A stretch of DNA of 64,000 nucleotides, taken from Oceanirhabdus sp942490885 (GTDB lineage: Bacteria > Bacillota > Clostridia > Clostridiales > Clostridiaceae). Below, piece after piece: positions 53,148 through 62,162 of this stretch. The DNA is taken from the NCBI GenBank assembly GCA_942490885.1, contig CALNYT010000002.1, positions 3,100,001-3,164,000 of the forward strand, in the 5' to 3' direction. Below the pieces are notes generated by a model that ran no database searches, had not been told where the DNA came from, and was given only the letters and a program-made list of their open reading frames with translations. The translations under genes and the position numbers were made by a program. Numbering within the stretch: position 1 is the first letter of the stretch; each line of letters opens with the position of its first letter.

Positions 53148-54650
53148 TTATTCCTCTATCTTTCCTTTAATTACTTCTAAAGCCTTTTGGTATTGAGTAT
53201 CAGTTTCTCTTTCCCCTCTCTTGAATGTTTCTTCATCTAATCCAACTTCAATTTCAGGCATTATACCTTTTTTATGAATGTTCTCTCCATTAGGTGTATA
53301 ATATTTAGAAACCGTTAACTTTAAAGCTGTTCCATCTCCAAATCCATCAATTGTTCTACTTAATATTGTCTGAACAATTCCTTTACCAAAACTTTTTTCT
53401 CCTATCAATGTAGCTCTTTCATAATCTCTAAGAGCTCCACTAAGTATTTCTGAAGCACTTGCAGATCCTTTATCTATAAGGACTACCGTCGGAATCTCTT
53501 GCCCTATTCCACCTTGTGATTTGTAAACCTCTTCTTTACCATATTTATCCACTGTATATACTATAGTCTTCCCTTTAGGAATAAAATTCGATGCTACTCC
53601 TGTACAAGCACTCACTAACCCTCCTGGATTTCCTCTTAAATCAAGAATTAATCCCTTAGCACCTTCTTGTTTTAATTCTTCTAATTGCTTCTTAAAATCA
53701 TCAGCAGTTGTTTGAGAGAACATAGTTATTCCAATATAACCAATCTTTTCATCAACCATCTCGCCTCCTACAGTTTTCAGCTTAATCTCTTCTCTAACTA
53801 TATCAATATCAAATGGCTCAGTTCCTTCCCTAATAATATTTATACTAACTTTGCCACCTTCTTCGCCTTTCATCATTCCAACAGCTTTATCAATTTCTTT
53901 ACCTATTTCTATGTTATTGACTTTGTTTATAATATCTCCTGGTAATAACCCAGCTTTATCTGCTGGTGAATCTTTGAATGGACTTATCACAACTACTCTA
54001 TCTTCAATCACTCCAACAGTAATTCCAAGTCCTACATAGCTTCCACTCGTCTCTTGTGTTAATCTCTTATAATCGTCTTCATTAAGATATCCAGAATAGG
54101 GATCTCCAAGAGCTTCAGCCATCCCTTTATATGCTCCATCAAACAATTCTCTATCATGAATTTCCTGAATTTTATTGTAAAGCAATTTTATTTTATCGCT
54201 AAATTCCATGAATTCACGCTCTTCTTGCGATAAATCACTATAATCTTTTTGGTCTACTGCTTCTTTTTCAATATTTTCTTTACTTAAAGTTTCTTGATAT
54301 TCCTCACCAAAAGCAAGTAACATACCTTCATATGCTTTATCAAATAGAACTTTATTGTCAATTTCCCCATCATAATATTGATATATCTTATCGTAAATTA
54401 ATCTCAATCTATCATCAAAATTTGATAATTTCACGTCCTTCTCTACAATAGTTCTCGTACCAACGTTAAACTCTACTCCATTTCTACCAATGTAAATCTT
54501 TAATCCATTAAAAAAATACACCGAAAGAATACTTGTGAGAATTACAATTATTATTCCAATTCCAACAATACCCCTAAATTTTCTTTTCACATCACTTTTT
54601 CTTATCCACTCATCTGAGTTCTCATGTTCAAAGGAATTGCCACCCTGCAT
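53148..54650 (-). CDS. S41-family processing protease (CtpB-like)
   Basis: A 500-residue serine protease exported by one N-terminal membrane helix. A PDZ domain (SGSYVGLGITVGVIEDRVVV) is followed by the S41 core. The catalytic Ser lies in LIDKGSASASEILSGAL and the Lys in GEKSFGKGIVQT. In Bacillus, CtpB cleaves SpoIVFA during sporulation; a similar role is possible. I chose the ATG at 54650, with GAGGTG upstream; the longer frame runs back into the ftsX end. Confidence 0.9.
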   Translation of the reverse strand: MQGGNSFEHENSDEWIRKSDVKRKFRGIVGIGIIIVILTSILSVYFFNGLKIYIGRNGVEFNVGTRTIVEKDVKLSNFDDRLRLIYDKIYQYYDGEIDNKVLFDKAYEGMLLAFGEEYQETLSKENIEKEAVDQKDYSDLSQEEREFMEFSDKIKLLYNKIQEIHDRELFDGAYKGMAEALGDPYSGYLNEDDYKRLTQETSGSYVGLGITVGVIEDRVVVISPFKDSPADKAGLLPGDIINKVNNIEIGKEIDKAVGMMKGEEGGKVSINIIREGTEPFDIDIVREEIKLKTVGGEMVDEKIGYIGITMFSQTTADDFKKQLEELKQEGAKGLILDLRGNPGGLVSACTGVASNFIPKGKTIVYTVDKYGKEEVYKSQGGIGQEIPTVVLIDKGSASASEILSGALRDYERATLIGEKSFGKGIVQTILSRTIDGFGDGTALKLTVSKYYTPNGENIHKKGIMPEIEVGLDEETFKRGERETDTQYQKALEVIKGKIEE

Positions 54651-54709
54651 CCATATCACCTCATATAAATTTTTTAGGCATCTGAAATATTTTGCCAATA
54701 AAAGATACC

Positions 54710-55606
54710 CTAAACCTTCAAGAACCTTCTTATTGATAATACACTTCCAAAAGATCCTATGAAAATTCCACCTAAAACAAACTGCCACGCCATATGTTTC
54801 AATATGACATTAGGTGTAGCAAAAGAAACAAATAAAATATTTCTTAACATATCATATATGAAAATATAAAATCCATATAAAATTACCAATGAAATAACAC
54901 TTCCCACTAATCCAATTATAATTCCTTCTATGATAAAAGGACATCTTATAAACCAATCCGTAGCACCTACGAATTTCATTATATTTATTTCTTTTTGTCT
55001 AGAGTAAACGGTTAATTTTATTGTGTTCATAATTAGGAAGATTGATACAATAAATAATAATACAAAAATCACTATAGCTGATACCTTCATCACGCTAGTT
55101 ATCTTAGTAATCTTTTCTATTACATCTTTTGCAGTTGTAATATCATATATCCCCTCAAAATCTTTAATATTCTCCCCAATACCGTCTATGTATGAACTAT
55201 CTTCAGCTTTTACAACAAGTACAACTGGAAAAGGATTCACCTCTAAAAAATCCTCAAACAATTTTCTTGCCTCTTCAGCGTCCTCTCCATGAGATTCTAT
55301 AAAGTTGTTCTGCCCATCAACCTTAGATATTTCTTCTATATCTTTGAATCCTTCACTATTTTTAATAGTAGAAATTAATCTATTTTTCTGTTCAATTGTT
55401 ATATTATCTTCTAAAGCTACTCTAATTTCTAAAGTTGATCCTATCTGATCCATAAACATCCTTACATTCAAAGCAACCATTAAAAACAAACCAAATATCA
55501 ATAATGTTGTAGTAACCGTAGCTATAGATGCAAAAGTTAGGGTTTTGTTTCTTGACAAGCTTTTCGAAGCATCTGTTGTAAAATATCTCAAGGTATTAAT
55601 CTTCAT
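54710..55606 (-). CDS. ftsX: FtsX, division-associated ABC permease-like protein
   Basis: A 298-residue membrane protein with four helices: one near residues 20-42 and three in the C-terminal half, with a large extracellular loop between the first two. Typical segments are ARKLFEDFLEVNPFPVVLVV and VYSRQKEINIMKFVGATDWF. With FtsE it controls cell-wall hydrolases. The ATG at 55606 has GGAGG seven bases upstream and overlaps the ftsE end by 11 bases. Confidence 0.95.
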   Translation of the reverse strand: MKINTLRYFTTDASKSLSRNKTLTFASIATVTTTLLIFGLFLMVALNVRMFMDQIGSTLEIRVALEDNITIEQKNRLISTIKNSEGFKDIEEISKVDGQNNFIESHGEDAEEARKLFEDFLEVNPFPVVLVVKAEDSSYIDGIGENIKDFEGIYDITTAKDVIEKITKITSVMKVSAIVIFVLLFIVSIFLIMNTIKLTVYSRQKEINIMKFVGATDWFIRCPFIIEGIIIGLVGSVISLVILYGFYIFIYDMLRNILFVSFATPNVILKHMAWQFVLGGIFIGSFGSVLSIRRFLKV

Positions 55607-56282
55607 AATGATACCTCCCCCTTCTCTCATCTCTAGCAATAACACCTTTTTCTATGGCTATTACTCTTTTCTTCATAATATCTACAATATCCTTAGCATG
55701 CGTTGCCATCACAATAGTTGTTCCAGCTCTATTAATATCGCTTAATATTTCCATAATTTCCAATGCAGTTTCTGGATCTAAATTCCCTGTTGGCTCGTCC
55801 GCAATTAAAAGAGATGGGTTGTTAACTATAGCTCTTGCTATTGCAACTCTTTGCTGCTCTCCTCCCGAAAGTTCATTAGGAAAAGCCTTATATTTTTTTG
55901 AAAGACCTACTAAGGACAAAACCATAGGAACCTTCTTTCTTATCTCTTTATGAGATGTCTCTATTACTCTCATTGCAAAGGCAACATTCTCATATACGTT
56001 TAAGGATGGTATTAACCTAAAGTCTTGAAACACGACTCCCACCTTTCTCCTGTAATATGGTATTTTTTGATGTGGTAATCTTGTTATATCCTTATTATTC
56101 ACAAGTATTCTACCTGTCGTTGTTTCAACCTCTTTCATTAATAGTTTTATAAAAGTTGATTTTCCTGAACCACTTGGTCCAACCATAAATACAAAATCCC
56201 CTCTATCTATTTTTATATTTACATTCGAAAGAGCTAACACGTTGTTATCATAAATTTTAGTTACATTTCTGAACTCTATCAT
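55596..56282 (-). CDS. ftsE: FtsE, division ATPase
   Basis: A 228-residue ABC ATPase. Walker A is MVGPSGSGKSTFIKLL, signature LSGGEQQRVAIARA, Walker B LLIADEPTGNLDPE and H-loop VMATHAKDIV. I chose the ATG at 56282 (GAGGGGA upstream), which gives the canonical FtsE start MIEFRNVTKIY. It drives ftsX in the same operon, followed by ctpB-like and MinJ-like genes. Confidence 0.95.
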   Translation of the reverse strand: MIEFRNVTKIYDNNVLALSNVNIKIDRGDFVFMVGPSGSGKSTFIKLLMKEVETTTGRILVNNKDITRLPHQKIPYYRRKVGVVFQDFRLIPSLNVYENVAFAMRVIETSHKEIRKKVPMVLSLVGLSKKYKAFPNELSGGEQQRVAIARAIVNNPSLLIADEPTGNLDPETALEIMEILSDINRAGTTIVMATHAKDIVDIMKKRVIAIEKGVIARDERRGRYHYED

Positions 56283-56556
56283 TCCTAATCTCCCCTCAAA
56301 AACGAAATCATATAAATGTCTATATTTAGTTTTAATTATAACACAATTATTTGGATATTTTAGATTTGTTAATAGTTTTTTCAATATTTATCACACAATA
56401 TTACAACGTAAAAATGCGCGTTTCACGCGCTATAATTAGTAAGTTAATAATTGATAGTTTCAACAAGTTCAATTTCACTTCCGTGAAATTCTATTATATT
56501 GAGACAAAAGGAGTGTTCTACACACTCAAAATGTTTAATCTTTTGATACTATAATT

Positions 56557-56919
56557 CTAAATACCGAACATGTAATATCTCAATAAATCAATAATAGTCA
56601 AATAGACATATTGAACTAAACAAACTGTAAATATAACTCCAACTAAATTCATTTTATAGAAATGTTTTCTCCACTCATTTTGATGATCTAATTCTCTCAT
56701 ATGTTTTGGTTTTACAAATGCAATAGCAGCTATAAATAATCCAAATGATGCTATCCATACACCAATATTAAATATCCATGATAATGTATATTCTACTGAT
56801 AATACAGATTTTGAAATCCCCAAGATTACTCCAACCAATGCACCTATCAATGCTATAGGTATAAAAATCAAGCTAGCTATTTTTACACAAGTAAAAATAT
56901 CATAAAATTTTTCATTCAC
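56557..56919 (-). CDS. Small membrane protein of unknown function
   Basis: A 120-residue protein with three hydrophobic helices (ASLIFIPIALIGALVGVIL, WIFNIGVWIASFGLFIAAIA, MNLVGVIFTVCLVQYVYLTI) separated by a charged loop (KPKHMRELDHQNEWRKHFYK). I chose GTG at 56919 with GGAG eight bases upstream; an upstream in-frame TTG is the alternative. No family is recognised. It is a single-gene unit between ftsE and the transketolase genes. Confidence 0.65.
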   Translation of the reverse strand: MNEKFYDIFTCVKIASLIFIPIALIGALVGVILGISKSVLSVEYTLSWIFNIGVWIASFGLFIAAIAFVKPKHMRELDHQNEWRKHFYKMNLVGVIFTVCLVQYVYLTIIDLLRYYMFGI

Positions 56920-56970
56920 ATATCTCACTCCACTCAATGTAATAAATTTATTTAATTATATCACATATAA

Positions 56971-57011
56971 AAATAAAGAGTAAACTAATGAAAGCTTACT
57001 CTTTATTTTTT
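56971..57011 (-). terminator. Terminator of the transketolase operon
   Basis: A 13-14 bp stem AAATAAAGAGTAA/TTACTCTTTATTT with an 11-base loop and a T-rich tail on the minus strand. Confidence 0.85.
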
Positions 57012-57015
57012 AAGA

Positions 57016-57957
57016 CTATTTTTTTAACTCTAATCCTTTTTTAACTGTCTTAACTATTTCATCAGCAGTTAATCCATATTTCACTAATAATTCGTTAGGA
57101 GAACCACTTTCTCCAAATGTATCTTTCACACCAACTTTCAGCACAGGAACTGGATATGTAGAAGTCACAACTTCTGATACTGCTGACCCTAATCCACCGA
57201 TAATACTGTGTTCCTCAGCTGTAACAATAACTCCACAGTCTCTAGCTGCTGCTGCAATTGCAGCTTCATCAATTGGCTTTATTGTGTGGATATTTATAAC
57301 TCTAGCTTTAATTCCTTCTTCTGCAAGTGTATTATAAGCCTCTAATGCTGCATCAACCATCATACCAGTAGCAATAATAGCTACATCATTGCCTTCTCTT
57401 AATTGAACAGCTTTACCAATTTCAAATTTATAATCTTCATTATCGTTAATTACGTTAACAGCCAATCTACCAAATCTTACATAACATGGTCCATTATATT
57501 CAACAATTGCTTTAACAGCAGCAGATGCCTCAACTGCATCACTAGGACTGATAACAACCATGTTTGGTATACTTCTCATTAATGAAATATCCTCTATAGC
57601 TTGATGAGATGCTCCATCTTCACCAACTGTTATTCCAGCATGTGTAGCACATACTTTAACATTTAATTTAGGATATGCAATACTGTTTCTGATTTGCTCA
57701 AAAGCTCTACCAGCAGCAAAAATTGCAAATGTACTAGCGAATGGAATTTTACCACAAGTAGCTAATCCCGCTGCTACAGTCATCATGTTTCCTTCTGCTA
57801 TTCCCATATTTAAAAATCTTTCAGGACATGCTTCTTTAAATACTGCAGTTTTAGTTGATTTTGATAAGTCTGCATCCAAAACAACTATATTCTCATTTTG
57901 CTTTCCAATTTCAGCAAGAGTATCTCCGTATGCTTCTCTAGTAGCAATCATCTTCAT
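57016..57957 (-). CDS. Transketolase, C-terminal subunit
   Basis: A 313-residue half transketolase holding the pyrimidine-binding and C-terminal domains (DADLSKSTKTAVF, ERFLNMGIAEGNMMTVAAGLA, HAGITVGEDGASHQ). The upstream gene encodes the other half; the ATG overlaps its stop by 1 base (TAATG). The pair moves two-carbon units in the pentose phosphate pathway. Split transketolases are common in clostridia and archaea. Confidence 0.93.
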   Translation of the reverse strand: MKMIATREAYGDTLAEIGKQNENIVVLDADLSKSTKTAVFKEACPERFLNMGIAEGNMMTVAAGLATCGKIPFASTFAIFAAGRAFEQIRNSIAYPKLNVKVCATHAGITVGEDGASHQAIEDISLMRSIPNMVVISPSDAVEASAAVKAIVEYNGPCYVRFGRLAVNVINDNEDYKFEIGKAVQLREGNDVAIIATGMMVDAALEAYNTLAEEGIKARVINIHTIKPIDEAAIAAAARDCGVIVTAEEHSIIGGLGSAVSEVVTSTYPVPVLKVGVKDTFGESGSPNELLVKYGLTADEIVKTVKKGLELKK

Positions 57958-58781
57958 TACTTGTCACCTCCGATTTCAGCTAAAGCTTGCTCGCACTGCT
58001 CTTTAGATGGTGCTGCTCCATGCCATCCAGCTTGATTTTCCATAAATGAAACACCCTTACCTTTTATAGTCTTACAAACTAAAACAGTAGGTTTATCTTT
58101 AACATTTTTAGCTTCATTGATAGCATTTTTTATAGCATCTATGTCATGTCCATCTATACATATAACGTTCCATCCAAATGCTTCAAACTTCTCATCGATT
58201 GGTAGAGAATTCATTACTTTTGTAATATCTCCATCAATTTGCAAACCATTAAAATCTACAAATGCTGTTAAATTATTTAATTTATAATGTGAAGCGCACA
58301 TTGCAGCTTCCCATACTTGACCTTCTCCTAATTCCCCGTCTCCAAGAAGAGTGTATACTCTATACTCTTTATTATCTAACTTGCCAGCTAAAGCCATTCC
58401 AACAGCAGCAGAAATTCCTTGACCTAAAGAACCAGTAGACATATCCACGCCTGGTATGTAATTCATATTTGGATGCCCTTGAAGAATGGCTCCAGTTTTT
58501 CTTAACTTCATTAATTCTTCTTTAGCAAAAAATCCTCTTTCAGCTAAAGCGGCATATAACACAGGTGCTGCATGCCCTTTTGATAATACAAATCTATCCC
58601 TATCTGGATTACTACAGTTTTCAGGATCTATATTCATCTCATCAAAATATAATGTTGTCATAATTTCAACAGCTGATAAAGATCCTCCTGGATGACCTGA
58701 CTTTGATTCAGTAAGCATTTTCACAATGTCTTTTCTAAGAATTTTCGCTACTTCACGCAATTCTTCACATGTTTTTTTCAT
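57957..58781 (-). CDS. Transketolase, N-terminal subunit
   Basis: A 274-residue half transketolase with the thiamine-diphosphate-binding part: SKSGHPGGSLSAVEIMTTLY, DRFVLSKGHAAPVLYAAL, and the ThDP motif LGDGELGEGQVWEA ending in DFNGLQIDG. The ribosome site is GGAGG. It forms one unit with the downstream half. Confidence 0.93.
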   Translation of the reverse strand: MKKTCEELREVAKILRKDIVKMLTESKSGHPGGSLSAVEIMTTLYFDEMNIDPENCSNPDRDRFVLSKGHAAPVLYAALAERGFFAKEELMKLRKTGAILQGHPNMNYIPGVDMSTGSLGQGISAAVGMALAGKLDNKEYRVYTLLGDGELGEGQVWEAAMCASHYKLNNLTAFVDFNGLQIDGDITKVMNSLPIDEKFEAFGWNVICIDGHDIDAIKNAINEAKNVKDKPTVLVCKTIKGKGVSFMENQAGWHGAAPSKEQCEQALAEIGGDK

Positions 58782-59054
58782 TAAATACCGCCTCCATACG
58801 AGAAAAATTCTACAAAATGTGTTTCTTTTGTAGTTCTCTGAAATAAAATGAATTAGTTTGATTTATGTAATTTATATTTGTTTGAAAGTCTTTTCATTTC
58901 ATTTCTTTTTTATATAATCCGAAAAAATTACTTTTTCCGTAATTACTCATAACCACATTTACATTATAGCAAGTTTTTTCTTAAATACAATATTTTTATA
59001 TGTAATAAAAAATTTTAATATGTAAAATAAAGATAAATATACGAAACAAGGAAA
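58782..59054. other. A+T-rich gap upstream of the transketolase operon
   Basis: No supported open frame or repeat. It must hold the transketolase promoter (minus strand). Only short A+T runs and a TTTTCCG-containing dyad (GAAAAAATTACTTTTTC-like, about 58921-58938) are visible. Confidence 0.4.
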
Positions 59055-59070
59055 GCGCACAAAAGTGCGC
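59055..59070 (-). terminator. Probable terminator of the mazEF operon
   Basis: A 6-bp GC-rich stem GCGCAC/GTGCGC with a 4-base loop, 10 bases past the mazF stop and followed by TTTCCTTGTTT on the minus strand. Confidence 0.6.
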
Positions 59071-59080
59071 CTATTTTACA

Positions 59081-59431
59081 TTAAAGTCCCAAACTTATAA
59101 GCAAAGCTTCATCTACTTTTGCCATATCATTATCTGTCATGTGACCAATTTTTTCTTTCAATCTTCTTTTATCAAGTGTTCTAATTTGTTCCAACAAAAC
59201 TACAGAGTCTTTATTTAAACCATATTCCTCTGATGAAATCTCTACATGTGTTGGTAACTTAGCCTTATTGATTTGGGAAGTAATCGCTGAAATTATTACA
59301 GTTGGACTATATTTATTTCCAACGTCATTTTGAATTATAATAACTGGTCTAATACCACCTTGCTCTGAACCAACAACAGGACTCAAATCAGCATAAAATA
59401 TATCTCCTCTTTTCACTATTGTCGTTGTCAT
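59081..59431 (-). CDS. mazF: MazF/EndoA-type mRNA interferase toxin
   Basis: A 116-residue PemK/MazF endoribonuclease. The signature is KRGDIFYADLSPVVGSEQGG followed by RPVIIIQND, with TVIISAIT and later LEQIRTLDKRRL. I chose the ATG at 59431, which gives the canonical start. It lies inside the antitoxin gene and overlaps it by 44 bases, so expression is probably coupled. Placement downstream of alr is the common Firmicute arrangement. Confidence 0.93.
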   Translation of the reverse strand: MTTTIVKRGDIFYADLSPVVGSEQGGIRPVIIIQNDVGNKYSPTVIISAITSQINKAKLPTHVEISSEEYGLNKDSVVLLEQIRTLDKRRLKEKIGHMTDNDMAKVDEALLISLGL

Positions 59432-59711
59432 TAGGCATATCACACTCCGAAAGCTGAGTCTCGTATTCATTTAACTCTAAGCTATAATTATTTATACCCC
59501 ATTCACAAAGCTCTAAATTGATATTTGCCATATCTAAATATCCAGTCTTCATTTTTTCAATTTGTGTTATTTTTTTCTTCTCTTCAATATATAATATTAT
59601 AGCTTCTTTTATAAATTCATTTCTTTTTTTACTGTCTAGCTTAAGTGCTTCATTAAATTCATTATAAAGTGTTTCCGAGAGGTTAACTACTAATTTCTTA
59701 TTTTGAGACAT
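59388..59711 (-). CDS. mazE: Ribbon-helix-helix antitoxin of MazF
   Basis: A 107-residue protein. The N-terminal 45 residues form a ribbon-helix-helix domain (KLVVNLSETLYNEFNEALKL), and the acidic C-terminal part would wrap the toxin. It has an AGGAGG ribosome site and overlaps mazF by 44 bases, more than usual. The pair resembles the EndoAI/EndoA module of Bacillus. Confidence 0.88.
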   Translation of the reverse strand: MSQNKKLVVNLSETLYNEFNEALKLDSKKRNEFIKEAIILYIEEKKKITQIEKMKTGYLDMANINLELCEWGINNYSLELNEYETQLSECDMPNDNDNSEKRRYILC

Positions 59712-59845
59712 TATATTTCCTCTACCTCCTATTTAGCCGAAGCATAAATATGTATAAACCTAAGTATATTATATTTCAACTTTTGTCAATATGTCAAAGC
59801 ATTTGTCGGTTTTTATATTTTTTTTTAACAAAAGGATGATTTTGT

Positions 59846-61003
59846 CTACACATATTCCCTTATTTTCATCACTTTACTATTTTCGACATATACTCTTGGA
59901 ACTCTTTTCCCTATCATACATAGTACTTCATAGCTTATAGTATTTAAACATGAAGCAATATAATCTGCATTAAGTTTATTGTTCCCATCTTCTCCAATTA
60001 ATATTACTTCGTCTCCGATATTAATATTATCAATCTGAGTTAAGTCAATCATACATTGATCCATACAAATTCGTCCTACTACAGGTACAATGTCACCATT
60101 TACTATTACTTTAGCAAATCCTGATAGCATCCTAGAATATCCATCAGCATATCCTATAGGTAAAGTACCTATTATAGATTCACCATAACATTGATACTTT
60201 CTACCATATCCAATATACTCATTCTTTTCTACTTTTTTAATATTTGCTATTTTGGCTTTTAAACTTAATACGGGCTTAAGATCAATTTCATCTTTTCTTA
60301 CTTGATCAGATGGATAATATCCATACAAAATTATCCCTGGTCTAACCATATCATAATGATATTCTGGAAGGTCAATTATTGTAGCGCTATTACCAATATG
60401 TTTTGTGTTGAAAAAAATATCTCTTTCTTGCAATTTTTCTATGAAATATTTATATCTTTTGTTTTGCTTTTCTGAATATTCTTTCTTTTCACTGTCTGCA
60501 TCAGAAAAATGCGAAAATAATCCTTCCATTACTATGTTTGTCAATTTTGAAATTTGAGTTATTTCCTCAATACTTTCTTGTGTTGGCAAGAATCCAATTC
60601 TTCCCATTCCACTATCAACCTTTATGTGAATTTTCGCAATTTTCCCTCTTTTTTTAGCCTCATTTGACAAAGTTTTTGCAAATTCATAGCTCAACACAGT
60701 ACATTCTAAATCATACTCTACAATATCTTTTGCTTGTTCTTCCGGTGTCCAGCCTAAAACAAGTATAGGTGCTTTAATTCCACCTTTTCTTAATTCTTTC
60801 CCCTCGTCTACTATTGCTACTGCTAATTTATCCGCGCCGTTTTCTAAAAGAATTGGTGCAGTATCAAGAGCTCCATGACCATAAGCATCAGCTTTGACTA
60901 CAGCCATAATTTCTTTACTTTTTGATACACGCCTAATCTCCCTCATATTATGAGCCAAATTATCCAGATTAATTTCAGCCCATACTGGTCTAACACTTCC
61001 CAT
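59846..61003 (-). CDS. alr: Alanine racemase
   Basis: A 385-residue PLP enzyme that makes D-alanine for peptidoglycan. PLP Lys37 lies in AVVKADAYGHGA, and the catalytic region includes GRICMDQCMIDLT. The ATG at 61003 follows a GGTGGGGG site. The upstream neighbour is a GerS-like lipoprotein, the same pairing as the gerS-alr2 operon of Clostridioides difficile, so this racemase may also matter in spore biology. Confidence 0.95.
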   Translation of the reverse strand: MGSVRPVWAEINLDNLAHNMREIRRVSKSKEIMAVVKADAYGHGALDTAPILLENGADKLAVAIVDEGKELRKGGIKAPILVLGWTPEEQAKDIVEYDLECTVLSYEFAKTLSNEAKKRGKIAKIHIKVDSGMGRIGFLPTQESIEEITQISKLTNIVMEGLFSHFSDADSEKKEYSEKQNKRYKYFIEKLQERDIFFNTKHIGNSATIIDLPEYHYDMVRPGIILYGYYPSDQVRKDEIDLKPVLSLKAKIANIKKVEKNEYIGYGRKYQCYGESIIGTLPIGYADGYSRMLSGFAKVIVNGDIVPVVGRICMDQCMIDLTQIDNINIGDEVILIGEDGNNKLNADYIASCLNTISYEVLCMIGKRVPRVYVENSKVMKIREYV

Positions 61004-61026
61004 TTTTTTATCCCCCACCTTTACTG

Positions 61027-61653
61027 TTAATCACTGTTAAGAAGTCTTTTAGTATCGAAAAAATCGTCTCTTATCTCAGCATTCCCCTCGAATTTACTGT
61101 AAGTGATTTTCATTCTAACCTTTTTATCCCCATCATAAATCTCAATCCTATTAGGATTACCATCTTCAGTATTTATGTAGATCACAGCCTTATCTAAATT
61201 TCGATTATTGCTGCATAGTATTAATTCAACTAATAGGTACTGTTTTCCTTCTTCTTCAGCATATTTTGTTTTAATTTTTTCATCACAGTACATTTTTTCA
61301 ATGTACTTATCTAAAAAAGTATATTCATAAATATTAATATTATCATAAATCCTACTTTGGATAAGCTCCTTTTTCTGTTTAATATCATTATCAATTATTT
61401 TGTTAGGAAGTAACCATATCTGCCTGTCCTCATTAATCTTTATATAACTCCCTACATCTTTCTTGAAAACCTGATAAATATCATATTCTTTTTTCTGAAC
61501 GTCATTTATAATTTCAAGCTTTGCGGTACATTCATAAGTCTTCAAACTCTTTATGTACTCTATTGTTTTATTTGGATCCTCACTTTTCTCACAAGATATT
61601 AAACTTAAGAGAATAATACACATTGTTATGGATCCTAGTATAAACCTTCTCAT
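61027..61653 (-). CDS. GerS-like germination lipoprotein
   Basis: A 208-residue lipoprotein with lipobox LLSLISC (Cys21). The mature part begins with a helical NKTIEYIKSLKTYECTAKLE and continues as alternating beta strands, consistent with the LolA-like fold of GerS. It ends with FDTKRLLNSD. It is 23 bases upstream of alr, as gerS is in C. difficile, where GerS is needed for activity of the cortex lytic enzyme during germination. Assignment rests on this synteny plus overall features. Confidence 0.7.
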   Translation of the reverse strand: MRRFILGSITMCIILLSLISCEKSEDPNKTIEYIKSLKTYECTAKLEIINDVQKKEYDIYQVFKKDVGSYIKINEDRQIWLLPNKIIDNDIKQKKELIQSRIYDNINIYEYTFLDKYIEKMYCDEKIKTKYAEEEGKQYLLVELILCSNNRNLDKAVIYINTEDGNPNRIEIYDGDKKVRMKITYSKFEGNAEIRDDFFDTKRLLNSD

Positions 61654-61859
61654 TTTCAACTCCTCCATAAAATTGTTTTTCTTTATATTATTATTCTTAT
61701 TACCTTAAATATAAATATATGATGAAATGAGAAAATCTCTTTAAATTTGATTCATGTAAATTTTATATTATATTTATTGATACCACAATGACCAGAAACT
61801 TTGATTTTTTTGTAGTAAGTGGATTGTTCTTTTAAAACCAAGCACCCGTGATTTAAAAA

Positions 61860-61884
61860 AGTTGAGAGTTGAAAGTGGACAACA
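61860..61884. repeat. Heptad units, solo fragment J
   Basis: Three 7-bp units (AGTTGAG, AGTTGAA, AGTGGAC) like those of copy G stand alone in the gerS-tldD gap, with no recognisable hairpins after them. It may be the eroded end of an element. Confidence 0.5.
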
Positions 61885-61950
61885 TTTGATTAATTATTAA
61901 TAAAATACAATTTTAGATTAATAAATTAAATACAGATACAGAAAATGATA

Positions 61951-61988
61951 AGAGGCTCAAGATGATTAATTAATCATTTTGAGTCTCT
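61951..61988. other. Near-perfect 19-bp dyad in the gerS-tldD gap
   Basis: AGAGGCTCAAGATGATTAAT pairs with the following TAATCATTTTGAGTCTCT with two mismatches. No gene ends here on either strand, so it is unlikely to be an ordinary terminator; it could be an operator or part of fragment J. Confidence 0.55.
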
Positions 61989-62162
61989 CTCCAGATGTTA
62001 TATTTGTTTTCTATATATATATTATACCACAGAATACATAATTATTTAAGACTTACAATTTATGGTCAAACATTGTATTATAGTGATTATATCATAATTC
62101 AAGTAGTAATAAGCTTTAAGAAAGGTTTACTCTTATGAAAATTTATAAATGGGGTGAGAAGT

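Noticed and set aside
54651..54788. A longer N-terminus for the S41 protease
   Set aside because: The extra residues overlap the ftsX end and lack a signal; the ATG at 54650 has a ribosome site and gives a normal membrane anchor.
56404..56535. Hairpins past the ftsE promoter region as another element copy
   Set aside because: An ATTTCAC/GTGAAAT hairpin and two other dyads are present, but no heptads, box or centre, so the relation is too weak to count.
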